From NCBI RefSeq assembly GCF_040115645.1, contig NC_089567.1, positions 496,001 to 560,000 on the forward strand: a DNA stretch of 64,000 nucleotides, given 5' to 3'. How positions within the stretch are numbered: position 1 is the first letter of the stretch; each line of letters starts with the position of its first letter. Under the pieces are notes generated by a model. That model was not told the origin of the DNA. It made no database searches and saw only the letters and a list, made by a program, of their open reading frames with translations. This document shows, in pieces, positions 1 to 10,986 of the stretch. Source of the stretch: Euwallacea fornicatus. Its lineage: Eukaryota > Arthropoda > Insecta > Coleoptera > Curculionidae. Made by a program: the position numbers and the translations under genes.

Positions 1-300
1 TTGTTAAGGAGCAAAGAGGAATGCAGTCAAGATTTAACCTGATAACTACTGAAACCTGTATATCCATGTTTAATCGAATAGAGTTCTGCCTGGTTGGTAT
101 TGGTTAGGTAAGGTATTCCGAAAAGTAAGAAGATGTGGGGTGTTCGGACAGGAAATGCGCATTTTCAGAGCTTATAGAGAAAAACTAATATAGTATGTAT
201 ACGTACGGACTTCATTATAATAATATCGACTTTTATTGATAAAAAGTATTACTTTTGAGTGGAAAAAATGTGTCCTTGATTTTTCACTACATTTGCTTGC
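1..300. other. No gene seen; transposon flank
   Basis: AT-rich sequence with stops in all frames. The part next to position 300 is probably the 3' flank of the minus-strand transposase relic that begins there. No motif was recognised in the first 240 bases. Confidence 0.5.
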
Positions 301-478
301 TTATTGCATATCCATTGACGATTCTTCTCTGAAGCTGATAGGCCGAGAATAGATTTTAGTTTTTAAATAACCCAAAATGTAAAAATCCAGAGATTTTAGG
401 CCTGGGCTATACGGAGGCCATCTTATGGCCTCCGTCGATTCCAAAACCATTACTAAATTAGATTTTATAGGTGATACC
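301..478 (-). pseudogene. Transposase C-terminal relic (IS630-Tc1-mariner)
   Basis: The minus strand reads through about 58 codons to a TAA at 303-301. It includes RWPPYSPGLKSLDFY followed by LGYLKTKIYSRPIS. This matches the tail shared by insect Tc1/mariner-type transposases: W-P-P-x-S-P-D-L-x-x-L-D-F, where the last D is the third catalytic acid, then an L-G-Y-L-K segment and a helix beginning S-R-P. The first aspartate of the motif is replaced by glycine. Upstream, to about 720, the strand carries further possible remnants but with stops and no clear motif. The N-terminal DNA-binding part and first catalytic residues are absent, so this is a dead fragment. Confidence 0.7.
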
Positions 479-720
479 TATAAAAGCTCACCGCTATCAT
501 AAGTCTTAAGATTAAAATGCCGTTCCGGCAATCCTTGCGTGCCAAAGAAAATAGCAAACCAACCCATTGTCAGGCTGGACACGAAATTTGATTGCGATAT
601 ATTAGCTGGAAAACATTATAATAACGATGGCCATTCGATAGCCGCTTAAGTGGTATGCCTTGTGTCGATTTCCATGTTAAAAGCCCATAAAGAGTCTACA
701 ACGTATTAGAGGCATCTGGT

Positions 721-1689
721 GGGATGCAAGAGTTCTTTTAATTTCTGCACTTTACATTTGTATGGGCTATTAGTCGGTAATCTGGTGTTCTGGGATCGCG
801 AGGTGGTTTAAAAATGTGCGGCTACCGCCATCCTCGAGGAGGTCCCCAAGTCCCTGGAGAATTTTTGCTGTTTCCTCTGGCATCCCTAATGGCTTAATCT
901 GTAGCCATCGAGCTTCGCTTACAATACTTACTTAAATCCTTTTATATTTCATTGTTTTTGTTTGAATATGATTTTTCAAATTTTGTCGATTTTCCACGGT
1001 AAAATGTTTCGGTTTTACATTTTCATCGAAATTGACCCACCAGTCATTTATCGAAGAGACGACGTATATAGAAATACGGTTTTGCTACCATCAGAAACTC
1101 TAGTGGAAAGACTGGAGAAGCTTTATTGCAGAGATGCGAGCGGAACAAGAAAGTTTGTTTGAATAGGCAAAACTTTGTTTCAGTTCTGCAATCGCTGCTT
1201 TATATTTTCACGAACCGAACTACCAATCGCAATATTCGCTTTCAATGTTATGCTATGTATGCAAAATGCATATAAAATGTATATAAACCTAATGTCGTCA
1301 TGTGAGAAGATTAAGGCCTATTACGACTTTATGCCTCATTTCACCTCGCGTTTAATTAACTCAAGCACCCCAAAGACCGGTTTAGTTTGCATTAGATCTC
1401 GTCAGTTCACTTCATCTCAAGCCAATTAAACGTAGGCACAAGTTGGCAGTGTCAACGGTAAGTATGTTGAGCCTGCAGGAAAATATTCTACCAGCGCCAT
1501 CTACAAAAAATTGAAAAACCTGAAATATACTAGATTCAGAATTTCTCTTGTATTTTGGAAAATTTTCGTTTTTGAGTGGGATGTAACGTGGGCACGAGCA
1601 TACTAGAAGAGGTGTCTAATCCGGCGATCTTTCTGGCAGCTTCACGGGAACTCAACTATCGCTCCAACCCTGGACTTGCCGGCTGAAGG
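721..1689. other. No gene recognised
   Basis: Two short plus-strand frames (962-1162 and 1175-1429) have no recognisable domain and AT-driven composition. The stretch 780-870 is locally richer in GC and its minus strand stays open for about 40 codons, but no family is apparent. Confidence 0.5.
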
Positions 1690-2090
1690 AGGTATTTTTT
1701 GACTGGTAAAGCAAAAAATTCGCATATACTCAAGGAGGAGTACACGCAAAATTCATATAAATCCTATATGGGGGCAGGCATTTTAAGAGACAAAATTATT
1801 GGGCCGGTCTTCCTTGGAATAACATTAATGGAACATTTCCATTTGGAGCTCTTGTGAAACATTAAACACCTACTCATTGCCCGATATTTAGAAAACTAAG
1901 TTGATAAAAATGCAGTTTCGGTCCGATGAGGATAACCTCCATGTTCAATAAGTTGGAACTCCCCCTCATCACGGTCTACCAGTTAGAGAGTGGCTCCAAT
2001 CATCGATTTCTCGGCTAATCCAGTAGGAGGCGAGGTGCTATGGAGTGGCCAGCAAGATCACCGAATCCGCAACTCTTCAACTTTTTTCGT
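1690..2090 (+). pseudogene. Transposase relic, central and C-terminal part
   Basis: At 1789-1855 the plus strand reads DKIIGPVFLGITLMEHF, matching the D/R-x-I-I-G-P-x-F-F segment after the first catalytic aspartate in insect IS630-Tc1-mariner transposases. At about 2043-2087, in another frame, it reads EWPARSPNPQLFNFF, the degenerate form of the E-W-P-A-R-S-P-D-L-T-P-L-D-F-F motif. Frame changes and stops separate the two, and the third catalytic aspartate is lost (P-D-L-x-P has become P-N-P-Q-L). It lies on the strand opposite to most neighbouring relics, so it is probably a separate insertion. It cannot make a functional protein. Confidence 0.65.
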
Positions 2091-2249
2091 CACACTCATT
2101 TGATATTTACGATTTATAGGCATTAACGAATTAGGTCTGAATTAAATTGCTTAGAAATTCTCCGATTACATATTTGAGTTGGTTCAAGTTCCAAAACTCG
2201 ACGCTCCGTAAATTATTTGAGTTAAGAGAGGCTTTTCGCCGCCCCTTAT

Positions 2250-2743
2250 TCTAACCTATGGAAAGTACACAATCCGCCTCTAATGGTCACTACTTAAGGC
2301 AAAGAATTATTATACCACCACGAAATGCTAGAAATATTCGTGCAAATACCAAACTGACCTTTAGGTATTTACGACATCGTGCGGAAAGCGTTCATCAGTC
2401 AAACAGTTGCGATTCGCCGCCGCTAAGGCCACCTAAGGCCATTTAAATAGACCAAATAAATCCCGTTCTGAATTTTTAATTCTGCCCTGGTATACGTAAA
2501 TGTCTGTCTCTCTTTAACTCTTCCTTCTTCGTTTTTCGTTTTTTGCGCTGTCGGCCTTATTTACGCTTGACGTATCGCTTTGACGTTCAGGTGAATGGAT
2601 TTGTATCTCTGAATGATTGATCTTGGTCAGTAAAGTGCTGTGTTATGGTTAAGATGAAACCGGTGTTCAAATGTCGGATAAAGAGGACGAGTACCTATTT
2701 CGTCTTATTCAATTGCCTTTAGATCGATTTAAACGGGGAAAGA
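2250..2743. other. No gene recognised
   Basis: A 62-codon plus-strand frame at 2258-2446 shows no domain. Pyrimidine-rich sequence runs from 2505 to 2550. No repeat partner was noticed. Confidence 0.5.
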
Positions 2744-2992
2744 TTATTTCAAATGTAACACTGCGTTGATGATGGTGCTGGAAAATGTACTATACTTGCA
2801 AAGTTGAATTTTTAAGTAATCCCAAACGAAAAAGTTCCTACGTGTCAGATCTGGACTGCGCGGACGCCATCTGGTCTTCATCCAAGAATGTAAGGCGTCA
2901 TTTGCGTCTTTATTGATAACATAACGAAATTTACCTAAGAGCAATGCCAGTCCGATAACGTAGGCAGCTTCGAGCCATGAGACCTGAAACAA
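2744..2992 (-). pseudogene. Transposase C-terminal relic
   Basis: An 82-codon frame contains TRWRPRSPDLTRRNFFVW followed by DYLKIQL. This is the R-W-P-P-R-S-P-D-L-T-P-L-D-F-F-L-W-G-Y-L-K signature near the third catalytic residue of the insect transposase group annotated with a DUF4817-type N-terminus. Proline has become arginine at the W-P position, and the catalytic L-D has become R-N, so the active site is broken. Residues 1-35 of the frame align only vaguely with the preceding helix region. There is no N-terminal domain and no terminal repeat was found. Confidence 0.65.
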
Positions 2993-3051
2993 AAACTTAA
3001 ACTTATAACTGGTAGCAGCTCGGTGGGCAATCGAGGATTTTCAGAAAGTAA

Positions 3052-3255
3052 AGAAACACTGTTATTGCTCTATTCAAAACGAGAATAAAGGGCGCCAAAG
3101 AGGCGGAGGTCGGTGAGGACACACGAATCATAAATGATGTCAAGGGTTCCAGACCGAAGAGGGGAGTAGAAGGTGAAAGGGCGATATGTACGAAATTGAT
3201 GCACGCGCAAAGAGAGAATGGTGGTGTTAAAATACGATGGTTTTTAAAAAACTAA
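3052..3255 (+). other. Unrecognised open frame, coding status uncertain
   Basis: A 67-codon frame runs from just after a TAA at 3049-3051 to a TAA at 3253-3255. It is richer in GC than its surroundings and in charged residues (many K, R, E, G), with its only methionine late in the frame. It has no recognisable domain. A purine-rich strand can stay open by chance because stop codons are avoided, which is the main alternative. No splice sites could be assigned. Confidence 0.15.
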
Positions 3256-3628
3256 TGATGGTAGTGAATGATAGTTATATGGGTAAATCGTGGGTTCTCA
3301 CAGAGGTCCCAACCTCGAGAATTGCGGTATAGTAGGTATACTGCTGAAATCCAGATATTGACGCATTTAAATATACTCGGCCGGGGTTTTTGTTACGATA
3401 AAATTTTAATTATTTTTGGTAGAACTAGCCGGTTGTCGAATGTCAAAAGGTAAAAAAAGTAATTAAAACTTTATAATGGGAGTATTTATGTACTTTCGGG
3501 TCCATATTGTGAGATTATGTTAAAACGAAGTCGTTCGTGATTGATTGAATGAGTAACGCCGGAGATGCCCGAAGAAAGGTGGCTTGGGACCCGCGATGAA
3601 TAATTGGTACGGAACAGTAACTGTTGAT
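3256..3628. other. No gene seen
   Basis: AT-rich. The frame at 3268-3453 has no domain. This is probably flank of the transposase relic that follows. Confidence 0.45.
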
Positions 3629-3815
3629 TTATTTTTCACCGTGAATATTCCCCGAATCTTCATAGTGGGTTCGCCGTCTATGTCCAAGGGCATTCAGCTC
3701 ATTAATATCCGTGGGTTCAGATTTATAAATGAGATATTTCATAGTTCGCCATAAATAATAGTCTAATAGGGATAGATCTGGTGAACGTGCCGGCCAACGT
3801 ATGTTTCCATTGTTT
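3629..3815 (-). pseudogene. Transposase C-terminal relic, copy 1 of a pair
   Basis: The minus strand is open from about 3810 to a TAA at 3631-3629. It reads RWPARSPDLSLLDYYLWR followed by a segment with IYKSEPTDINEL. This is the complete third-acid motif (P-D-L-S-x-L-D-Y-Y-L-W) and the following E-L helix of an insect IS630-Tc1-mariner transposase. The D of L-D-Y-Y is retained. A related copy lies in the same orientation about 1.5 kb away at 5160-5325, with shared I-Y-x-S/A-x-P-T-D-I-x-E-L residues. Nothing upstream restores the catalytic core. Confidence 0.7.
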
Positions 3816-5159
3816 GAAATGTCCTCTCAGGAAATCCTCTCCGTAAACGCCATTGGAATTGATTATTATCGATTCATACTATTGTACGACAATAGGAGGA
3901 TCAAAGTGTAAGTTCGTTTTATTTTCTACTGTTTCATTACTTATTACTCGGTGTGTACGCTATCGACGGACCACATGTTCCCTAGCTATAGTTCTTATGT
4001 AGTAGTTTAAAAAAGCCAAAATTTATATATTGTAAAACTCGTAAATGTAAAACTTCGAAAGCGTTTTCGACGAGAGCTATTTCAAAATTATAGCTGAAGA
4101 ATTCTCACACACCTGCATTATTTTGAGTACGTTGCTGAAACACCGTGTGTGAAAAAACGACAAGTCTAAGCTTTAACTGCTTATAAAAAATTCTCTTTTC
4201 CTTTTCAGTCGACTGATAAATTTCAAGTAGTATTGGAAAGACAAACAAAACAATATATCATTAATTTAATTACACTTTTTTGAGTTAATTCCTTTAGGCT
4301 AAGCCTCTTTTCCTGCCGCCATTAAACCTTATTTCCTTTAGCGCTTTATCGTAAAAACTTAATGATTTGTTTTCTAATTAAACTGAAAAAACAAAATTAC
4401 CTAACGAGGTAATTGTTTGCAGTTAATCTGACTGTTAGTTGTAACTACTCCATAATCCTCGTTTGCCAGCGTTGCTACCACAATCCGTTATTGTTATTAC
4501 TGAGGAAAAAGACGTTAATCTTGTTTTTTGTTTCTCCATTTAGGTCTCTTAAAATTCTCCTGGTGTTCACCTGATGCCACTATGTGTCGGACTCTGCCAT
4601 TTTCAATTACCACTTTTACGACAGGTTGGTGTTCATTGACGAGATTTTATTGTATCGTTTTTTAGTTAGTTAACGCCACAGGAAACCTCTCTTAATTGAT
4701 GCGATACGACTGAATAAGTCAGTCTTAAGTTATTGGTCTGAGGCCTAAGAAAGTAGTTGGGGGAAAAAACTAATATTTGTTTCCTGCTCGGATGCGTTAT
4801 TTATGTTAATCAGGTAATCAATTTAAGTGGGCAGGTAGTTCAAGTGAAGCAGATTACTTCTAAGATAAAACTGATACAAAGTGGGAATTATGACAGTAAA
4901 CTCAATGGCGGTTACGACCATTGAAAATGTAGCATGTGCTCCCTTCAGATGAAAGATTCTTGAATTTGGGCAGAGGGGCGGTCCCTTTATGTGGCATTAA
5001 AACTGTCTGCCAAGGCAATCTGACGAAAAAATGTCGTATATCGTGGAAACGACAAAATGCCGACAACAATCCGGGCTTAGTGTACATGTTAAGGTTCAGT
5101 CTTGCTGTTCTCTCCACTTCAAGCATAGTTCCGCGTGCCTACTAAAAATCTGCATCGAT
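3816..5159. other. No gene recognised
   Basis: AT-rich. Short frames on both strands overlap at 4902-5145 with no domain in either. There are several A/T runs and no tandem structure. The stretch probably holds older transposon debris that can no longer be read. Confidence 0.5.
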
Positions 5160-5325
5160 TGTGAGACGCCCTTCGTCCAATGTTGGCCCTTAAAGTCGTG
5201 AGGATTTTCCTTCACAGCTCCTTAATATCGGTGGGCATAGATCTATAAATGAGGTGCCTGTGGATAATAGTCAAATGGAGATAGATCTGGTAAACGCACC
5301 GGCAATGTATGAGTGTTTTAAATAA
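5160..5325 (-). pseudogene. Transposase C-terminal relic, copy 2 of a pair
   Basis: The nucleotide sequence 5221-5320 is similar, in the same orientation, to 3694-3805, sharing the blocks cattaatatc/cttaatatcg, gatttataaatgaga/gatctataaatgagg and gatagatctggt. On the minus strand it gives LPVRLPDLSPFDYY and, after a frameshift, PTDIKEL. The P-D-L-S-P-x-D motif is retained. It is shorter and more damaged than copy 1. Confidence 0.55.
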
Positions 5326-6363
5326 CTTTAGACGCAAGAAATATCCCAAATTTGGCTATATTTCTGTTAAGGAATGGAAAATAATTTTAAGCTGGTTGTC
5401 GTCTTTCTGTATACCGCTGTAGATGTGATTCTGTAGCAAAATTAAGCCGCTGATGTTTTTGCGGATTTGAAGATACCCAAGTCTGCCAACTCGAATTGCA
5501 TATGTCTCTAAGCGTTCGTGAATTTCGAGTGAAAATAGAATTTCTGCGAGTCCGTAAGCCAACTTAAACGTCTGCTTCGACTTTGTTCCATTAGAAGTAG
5601 ATCTCAATGAAGTAAATTAATCAGGCGCAAGAGGAACTTATCCTGCCCTTGGGAATTCATCAATGATTAATACAGTTCCAGTACCCGATTGGAATTACAA
5701 GAAGCAAAGGGAAAAAAATCCTGACAGTTATTCAAAGATTTCAAGCTAAATTGTGTATAAAGCGTTAGGAAAATGCAAGCCATAAACAACACCTTTTAAG
5801 CGCTGTCCCCTAATCACTTGCCGTCTTTAATAGTAACTGTTTCAGTGCACATTCCTTAACAGGCCGTGAGAATATTCGCTTATTTGTTCAAATTGCTCTT
5901 TTTATTCGCCTTTTTGTTCATCTTCCTTTGCGAGATACGTTAATTAATGCCCGTTAACATGCGGACTATTGCAAAACTCCATTAAAAAGTAATGCATATT
6001 GATTACATAATACCCCTAATACATTTTCAATTTAGGACATTAAATGATTAGACAAACAATATGTTTCGCATAAGAGTAAGCGAAATTTGTCTTTTGTCTA
6101 AAATGTGAAATTTATTGGATGGAAAAACTGATAGTGTCGCCCAAATAACATTAGGTCAGGCCCACGTCTACACCTCTTCATTGTAAAATCCACTTGTAGT
6201 TTAAATGGAGCATTTAACAGATAAACAGTGAAATATCCATTAAATCCGAAACTTAGATTTCCTTATTCAATCCACGTGCAGATTCTCAAAGTTATTCTTC
6301 AGGTGTATGCAGTGTCGCTTTGACGATTGGAAACGGAGGATTATTTTCTAAATCGGGTTCTTT
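5326..6363. other. No gene recognised
   Basis: The 83-codon minus frame at 5356-5607 has no domain. The rest is AT-rich with short A/T tracts. Confidence 0.5.
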
Positions 6364-6600
6364 TTAGTTCGTTCCCCTGAAGAAAAATTGAAAAACCGAC
6401 AAGCTCAGGAGAAAGATCGTCATGGCAAGGCTCCATTCGTTCATTGGACCAGAATTTTCAAAAAATTTCCACGTCCGTTTTGGCTGGATAAGCATTGGGT
6501 GATCTAAGCTAGCTTGCGGTGAACTGAAATAATAGTCAAAAAAAAAAAAATGCAGCATTGGTGAGAAACGCTTCATGATGACTTGGAGTTGGACAAACAT
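6364..6600 (-). pseudogene. Possible transposase relic, very degraded
   Basis: Two minus-strand frames share faint resemblance to the insect transposase tail. One reads MEPCHDDLSPELVGFSIF, where P-D-L-S-P-L-D-F-F-L would be expected; the 78-codon frame on the same strand is hydrophobic and unrecognised. The match rests on about ten residues and could be chance. Confidence 0.28.
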
Positions 6601-6954
6601 TCATCGCTTCGTGAGATCTACGAAATGCACTACCGAACATAAAAGTAGAGTGACTTGAAAAATTTCTCAAAGATTGCACAAATCAATTCAGGGTGGCACG
6701 TTTCAGCTTACAATGGCTTTTATTTGAAATCTGATACGATCTTAAGCAAAATAGTTGCATATTTTGATGAGCGTTCGACAAAAAACCCTATCTAGTGGGC
6801 AACAAGTGCTTCAGTGATATTAAGAGACTGAGCTGTGCACTTGAAGTTCCGGATCAGGATGAAAAAGGGCCACAACAACCAAAAATCACCTCTTTCTCGT
6901 TTTTAGCGGTTTGAGGACCTGACCTCATCTGCAAGAAGTGACAAATGACAACCG

Positions 6955-7515
6955 TTAGAAGACGATTTCATGTTGCTGGATTATCCTCTTGAACTGGACG
7001 TGCAGGGTCTTTATTTTTTCATGAAGATCGGAGTACAAGGTCGAATTTTGCACAAAAACACTTAGCTTGAACAGTAGAAGATTGGAAAGGAATTTTGTTT
7101 GAAGCTTATACAGAGTTAATCTTTGTCCAAAATGGGATGCTGAATGCATACAGGTACCTGACGAAGGTTCTAGAAGACCATGTTCGTGGAGAGAACGCAA
7201 CCTTTATGCATAAAAAAATGCACGGCCCCCCCCACTCGCATGGTTACCGATTTTCTGGACGAGGCTTAAATCACGCGATTTGTCTGGCCTGCTCGAAATC
7301 CGGTTTTGAATCCTCTAGAGCAAGTTTGGGATGAGTTAAAGAAATGCTTACGGAGACGCGTGTGAGCTTCTATAAATTGCAGAGTGCTTCTCGAAATTCT
7401 TGAGCAAGAACGGGACAATCTTCCGCAGAATGTGATCAAAAATCTAATTCAAAACATGTCCCATCGTCTACAAGCTGTTACCGGTGCTGGAGGAAGAAAT
7501 GTTCGATACTGAAGT
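6955..7515 (+). pseudogene. Tc1-like transposase relic
   Basis: In order on the plus strand: RRRFHVAGL at about 6958; SLFFHEDRS at about 7010, in the position of V-L-F-S-D-E-S with the first catalytic D region; TELIFVQNGMLNAYRYL from about 7110; ENATFMH from about 7190, where M-H-D-N-A-R-P-H is expected but the aspartate is lost; FVWPARNPVLNPLEQVWDEL from 7281, which keeps the E of N-P-x-E-x-V-W, the third acid of the DD34E triad; then LEQERDNLPQNVIKNLI and a final TGA near 7512. At least three frame changes and one internal stop separate these blocks. Tc1 transposases are usually about 340 residues; only roughly the last 180 are represented. Confidence 0.78.
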
Positions 7516-8044
7516 CCGCAAAAACTTTCACGTCCGGGACAAATATGTCTTCTTGAATTTCATTATTTTTAATATATTTGCGGCAAGAAGAAAAATTTCT
7601 TTTCGTTCGACCAATTATAACAAAATCACCAAATAAAGTTTGTAAATTATGTTACCGGTGAAAAAACTTTGAATAAATTATAAGCAATTAAATTAAATGC
7701 AAATTGTGAGGTGACGCTAATTTTATGCTCGGAGTTCAACCGAAAGCTGATGACTACAACAGAGATCAAAAAGAGAGATAATAGATCTGAAGAATGTTGC
7801 TAGAGGCTAACTGATATTAGCTTCTAGAACTTCGCAAATTAGGAATTTATTCGATTGTTATCAACCCGAAAACGGAAAATCTCCATGAGAGCTGCGTAAA
7901 TGTCACAGTGGTACTGAAACTATTATGGAATGCGAAACGAGGACTGATTTTGCATTTAGACTTTTTAACAGTTTCAAGAGTTCAATTAATTACTGCAATT
8001 TGATGATTACCCAGATAACCAATTTGAGGCTAAAAATTACCTAC
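7516..8044. other. Probable transposon 3' flank, no gene
   Basis: The first 200 bases probably include the untranslated end of the Tc1-like relic. No matching terminal repeat was located. The frame at 7925-8122 runs into the tandem repeat and is not regarded as a gene. Confidence 0.45.
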
Positions 8045-8520
8045 ATACACGCAGTCCGTAATTTACGGGATGGAAGTTTACATCTTATGGTAGACACGCC
8101 TCCATATCCCTTCCGCCCATGAATTTAGATGAGTTTCCATGTTGAAACTTTAACTTTAAAACCCAGCCCGAGAGGTTTAGGTTAGGTTTAACCATTCCGT
8201 ATTTTACGGGCTGGCTGCTCCCATATTAATTCAAACAAAATGACGCCCCCCTGCACAGTCTCTGGAGCATGATGAATGTTTTTGTGGGAATCTACTGTCT
8301 AAAGATCACTCATAAAAATTCAACTTAGGTGCAGCCACTTCGTAATTTGTGGAATGGCAGCTCCCATATTAACAAAATAAAATCACCCCGCCCCACTGAA
8401 GTTCGGCCACTTCCCATGGTGATAACTTCAGACCAAGGACCACCCATAGCTACTCCGTAATTTACGGAATGAGAGCTCCCATTTTTTATGTCAAACATAA
8501 TCACATCATACGGGACATCC
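8045..8520. repeat. Four-copy tandem repeat with palindromic core
   Basis: Four diverged monomers each contain a core like tccgtaatttacgga, at 8055, 8196, 8339 and 8454, spaced about 141, 143 and 115 bases apart. In copies 2-4 the core is followed by gg-tg-ctcccat and an A-rich tract (aacaaaataaaatca or similar), then, in copies 2 and 3, a C-rich block (caccccgcccca, gacgcccccctg). The core is a near-perfect palindrome. This looks like a small satellite array or an expanded internal array of a larger element. Confidence 0.75.
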
Positions 8521-9107
8521 CAAATTTAACCCTTCATACTCTGACACAAAATGTACGTGGAAATATCATAGTTTTTATTCTATAGGGGCGATTGTACCAA
8601 CACTGTGTGAAACATATAAAAGCGTTCTAGAAATGTGAATTAGAAAATACCAATGTGGGAAAATTATGAAGGTCTCCTGGGCCGTTTCTTGCTGATTTCT
8701 GGAGAGAAAACTACCTTAACGTGTTTGTTATAGAAGAGCTCGTTGTTAGCGAGCAAGTAACACCAAATAAGAGCAATAAAAGAAAAAATTACGGCAAAAG
8801 CTCTTGAGTGAAAATCCCACTTTAAGGCTACTTTATACCGGGCGATTCTAGATGCATATATGGAACATGCAAATATCTTGAAATCATTTTTTTTTTAATA
8901 TTTAGGAGAAACCAATGTTATTTTACTTTAGTAGATGTGGAGGGTATGAAGACAAACATTTTTTGTCTAGTAAATTGTCCGTAAATTAACGATTTTGACT
9001 ATAAGAAATAAAAGAATTATATGATAACAAAATGTACTATAATCTAAGGTTTTGTGTAACTAGGCGTAAATCAATACAAAATAGATGGAAAACATATGAT
9101 GAATGTT
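8521..9107. other. No gene seen
   Basis: AT-rich with long A/T tracts. No frame of note. Confidence 0.5.
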
Positions 9108-9200
9108 TTATAAATAATTTTCAAAATTTCCGCCAGTTTCCTCGATATAAGCATTCCACCGTCTATTAATGGATTCGCGAACCCGATAGAAGAAGAATTT
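9108..9200 (-). pseudogene. Transposase C-terminus relic
   Basis: The minus strand reads RESINRRWNAYIEETGGNF followed by ENYL and a TAA at 9110-9108. This matches the end of insect transposases of the DUF4817-associated group, which finish with a segment like R-x-R-x-C-I-E-x-x-G-G-H-F-E-H-L-L. Upstream sequence to 9446 could not be read as transposase. Confidence 0.55.
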
Positions 9201-9439
9201 TGTATCGTTTAAACGGCAACTTGAGTAACAAAACACTAAGAAGTCTTTTTGTTATTAAGAATCAATGCAATATTATCAAAAAATATTCGTAGTAAAAAAG
9301 TCAGTAGCGTACCATTTTTCCATCAAAACCATATTGTTGAATGGCCGCCAGGCACTATTGGTTTAAATGGAAATATTATGCCTAATCAGGAATGTACGAA
9401 TTTATCCCGCCAGAGCGTGTGCCGAATTTTACGTCTGTA
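9201..9439. other. Unreadable, probably transposon interior
   Basis: It lies between the transposase C-terminus relic and the dispersed repeat. A 65-codon plus frame at 9249-9446 has no recognisable domain and runs against the orientation of the relic. Confidence 0.35.
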
Positions 9440-9600
9440 TCTCTAATCATTTTTGAAATATATAAAAAAAATAAATCGAACATCCTGTATCTGGGAAACG
9501 AAGCGATTTCGGATCTAATTTTATTCGTTCTTCTTACGTGTTTTGATGACTTTTACATCCCCTAAAAGTCCGTCGGTATGTTTATGAAACACTCTGTATA
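9440..9600 (+). repeat. Dispersed repeat, copy at 9.5 kb
   Basis: It shares with 28030-28215, in the same orientation, a tttttgaaatat block, an A-rich tract, gaac-(a/t)-ctgtat, the 20-base block gaagcgatttcggatctaat, and near its end gtatgtttat-aaac. Both copies sit beside ctgtat motifs that resemble the ends of the TACAGGG-type elements. Confidence 0.7.
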
Positions 9601-10256
9601 GTATCGTGTATATAAAATTGAACGGGCAAACTTTCGATGTTAAACCTCAAAAACCTGAGAACGTTATTCAATGCTCATTTGTTGATATATAAAAACTCAA
9701 AAAATTAAATTTGAAAGAAATTAAAAAACATAGTTCGCTTTGTGGTTAACACGGCCATGAAATTTTAATTACCCCTAGACAAAAGAGCTATTGAATACAG
9801 AGCTTAGTTAATCTTAAATTTATAGGGTAATTCCGAACTGACAGAAAGCCAGTTTTACGTCACTGGAAGCATTGTATTTCACGGCTGACCATTTCGTAAC
9901 GGCAAACTCTGTCGTAGTAGGCCTTTTGTTTGCCGCTCATTGCGCGGCTCAATTGTTCTCAGGTCTTGTTACAGTGTCAGCTCGTGCCGGGAAGAAGATC
10001 GACCCAAAAAAAAGAAGAAGAATTATGGTTAGGAGTTCATGACTAATAAATAAGAAGAAGACCGCTATTGTTGGTTGGTAGCCCCAGATCGTTATTCTGA
10101 GCTAGTTAGTGGGTTGCTGAAAAGCGCATTTCGTAATTTATTAATCTTCTTACTTGCGTACATTCCATTTTTCACCACTTTGAAAAATACTCTCGTTTTC
10201 GGCGAAACCAGGAAATTTTTTCTTTGCGCTTTTCAACCGGTAACTTGCAATACATA
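9601..10256. other. No gene recognised
   Basis: A GC-richer stretch at 9890-10010 has no readable frame. The plus frame at 10075-10302 runs into the foldback element and is probably spurious. Confidence 0.45.
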
Positions 10257-10926
10257 CAGTCACTCAAAAAAGTATCCGTACAACCGGAAAAAAATTCTGT
10301 AAACCGTAACTTTTGACTGATTTTGTTCAAATTTTGTATAATGAAAATTCAAACCGAAACTCAATTTACGTAATTGAGCAACCTTTGAAAATTTAACGTT
10401 TAGAGTGCTTTTCAGCGTTTAAAAAAATCTCCGTTTTGAAAACTTCTTGTGCGGCGGAAATTTTTCATTGTGGTTTTAACATTCTTGTAGAGGGGATTTT
10501 TCTTCATATATCCTGAAAATTTGATCAAAATCGAACCGCAAATAAGGGAGTTGCAGCCTTTTAAAAACGCGTGACGATTTTCGCGCAAAATGACGAAACT
10601 TTGACATTTTTGACGACTTTAAAAAGCTGCAACTCCCGTATTTGCGGTTCGATTTTGATCAAATTTTCAGGATATATGAAGAAAAATCCTCTCTGCAAGA
10701 ATGTTAAAACCACATTGAAAAATTTCCACCGCACAAGAAGTTTCCAAAAGGGAGTTTTTTTTAAACGCTGAAAAGCACTCTAAAAGTTAAATTTTCAAAA
10801 GTTCCTCAATTACGCAAATTGAGTTTCGGTTTGAGTTTTCATTATGCAAAATTTGAACAAAATCTGTCAAAAGTTACGGTTTACAGGATTTTTTTCCGGC
10901 TGTACGGATACTTTTTTGAGTGACTG
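10257..10926. mobile_element. Foldback (long inverted repeat) Tc1-type element
   Basis: A 670 bp nearly perfect palindrome. The left arm begins CAGTCACTCAAAAAAGTATC at 10257 and the right arm ends with its reverse complement at 10926. Arms of about 310 bp (10257-10566 and 10616-10926) flank a spacer of about 50 bp, and the two arms differ by only scattered bases and small indels. TA dinucleotides at 10255-10256 and 10927-10928 fit Tc1/mariner target-site duplication. The CAGT...ACTG ends and A-rich terminal motif are typical of Tc1-like elements. There is no transposase; the open frames inside (for example 10571-10771) are consequences of the arms. The high arm identity suggests a recent origin or arm-to-arm correction. 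Confidence 0.9.
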
Positions 10927-10986
10927 TATGTATCAATGTCCTGCAGCACGTCAAGCAATCATTCTCGACTTGACATTGGACTTTCG

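Noticed and set aside
8171..8195. ttaggttaggtt, telomere-like TTAGG units
   Set aside because: Only two units, inside the tandem repeat spacer; no array.
10571..10771. Open frame within the foldback
   Set aside because: It lies in the repeat spacer and arm; its mirror image exists on the other strand. No domain.
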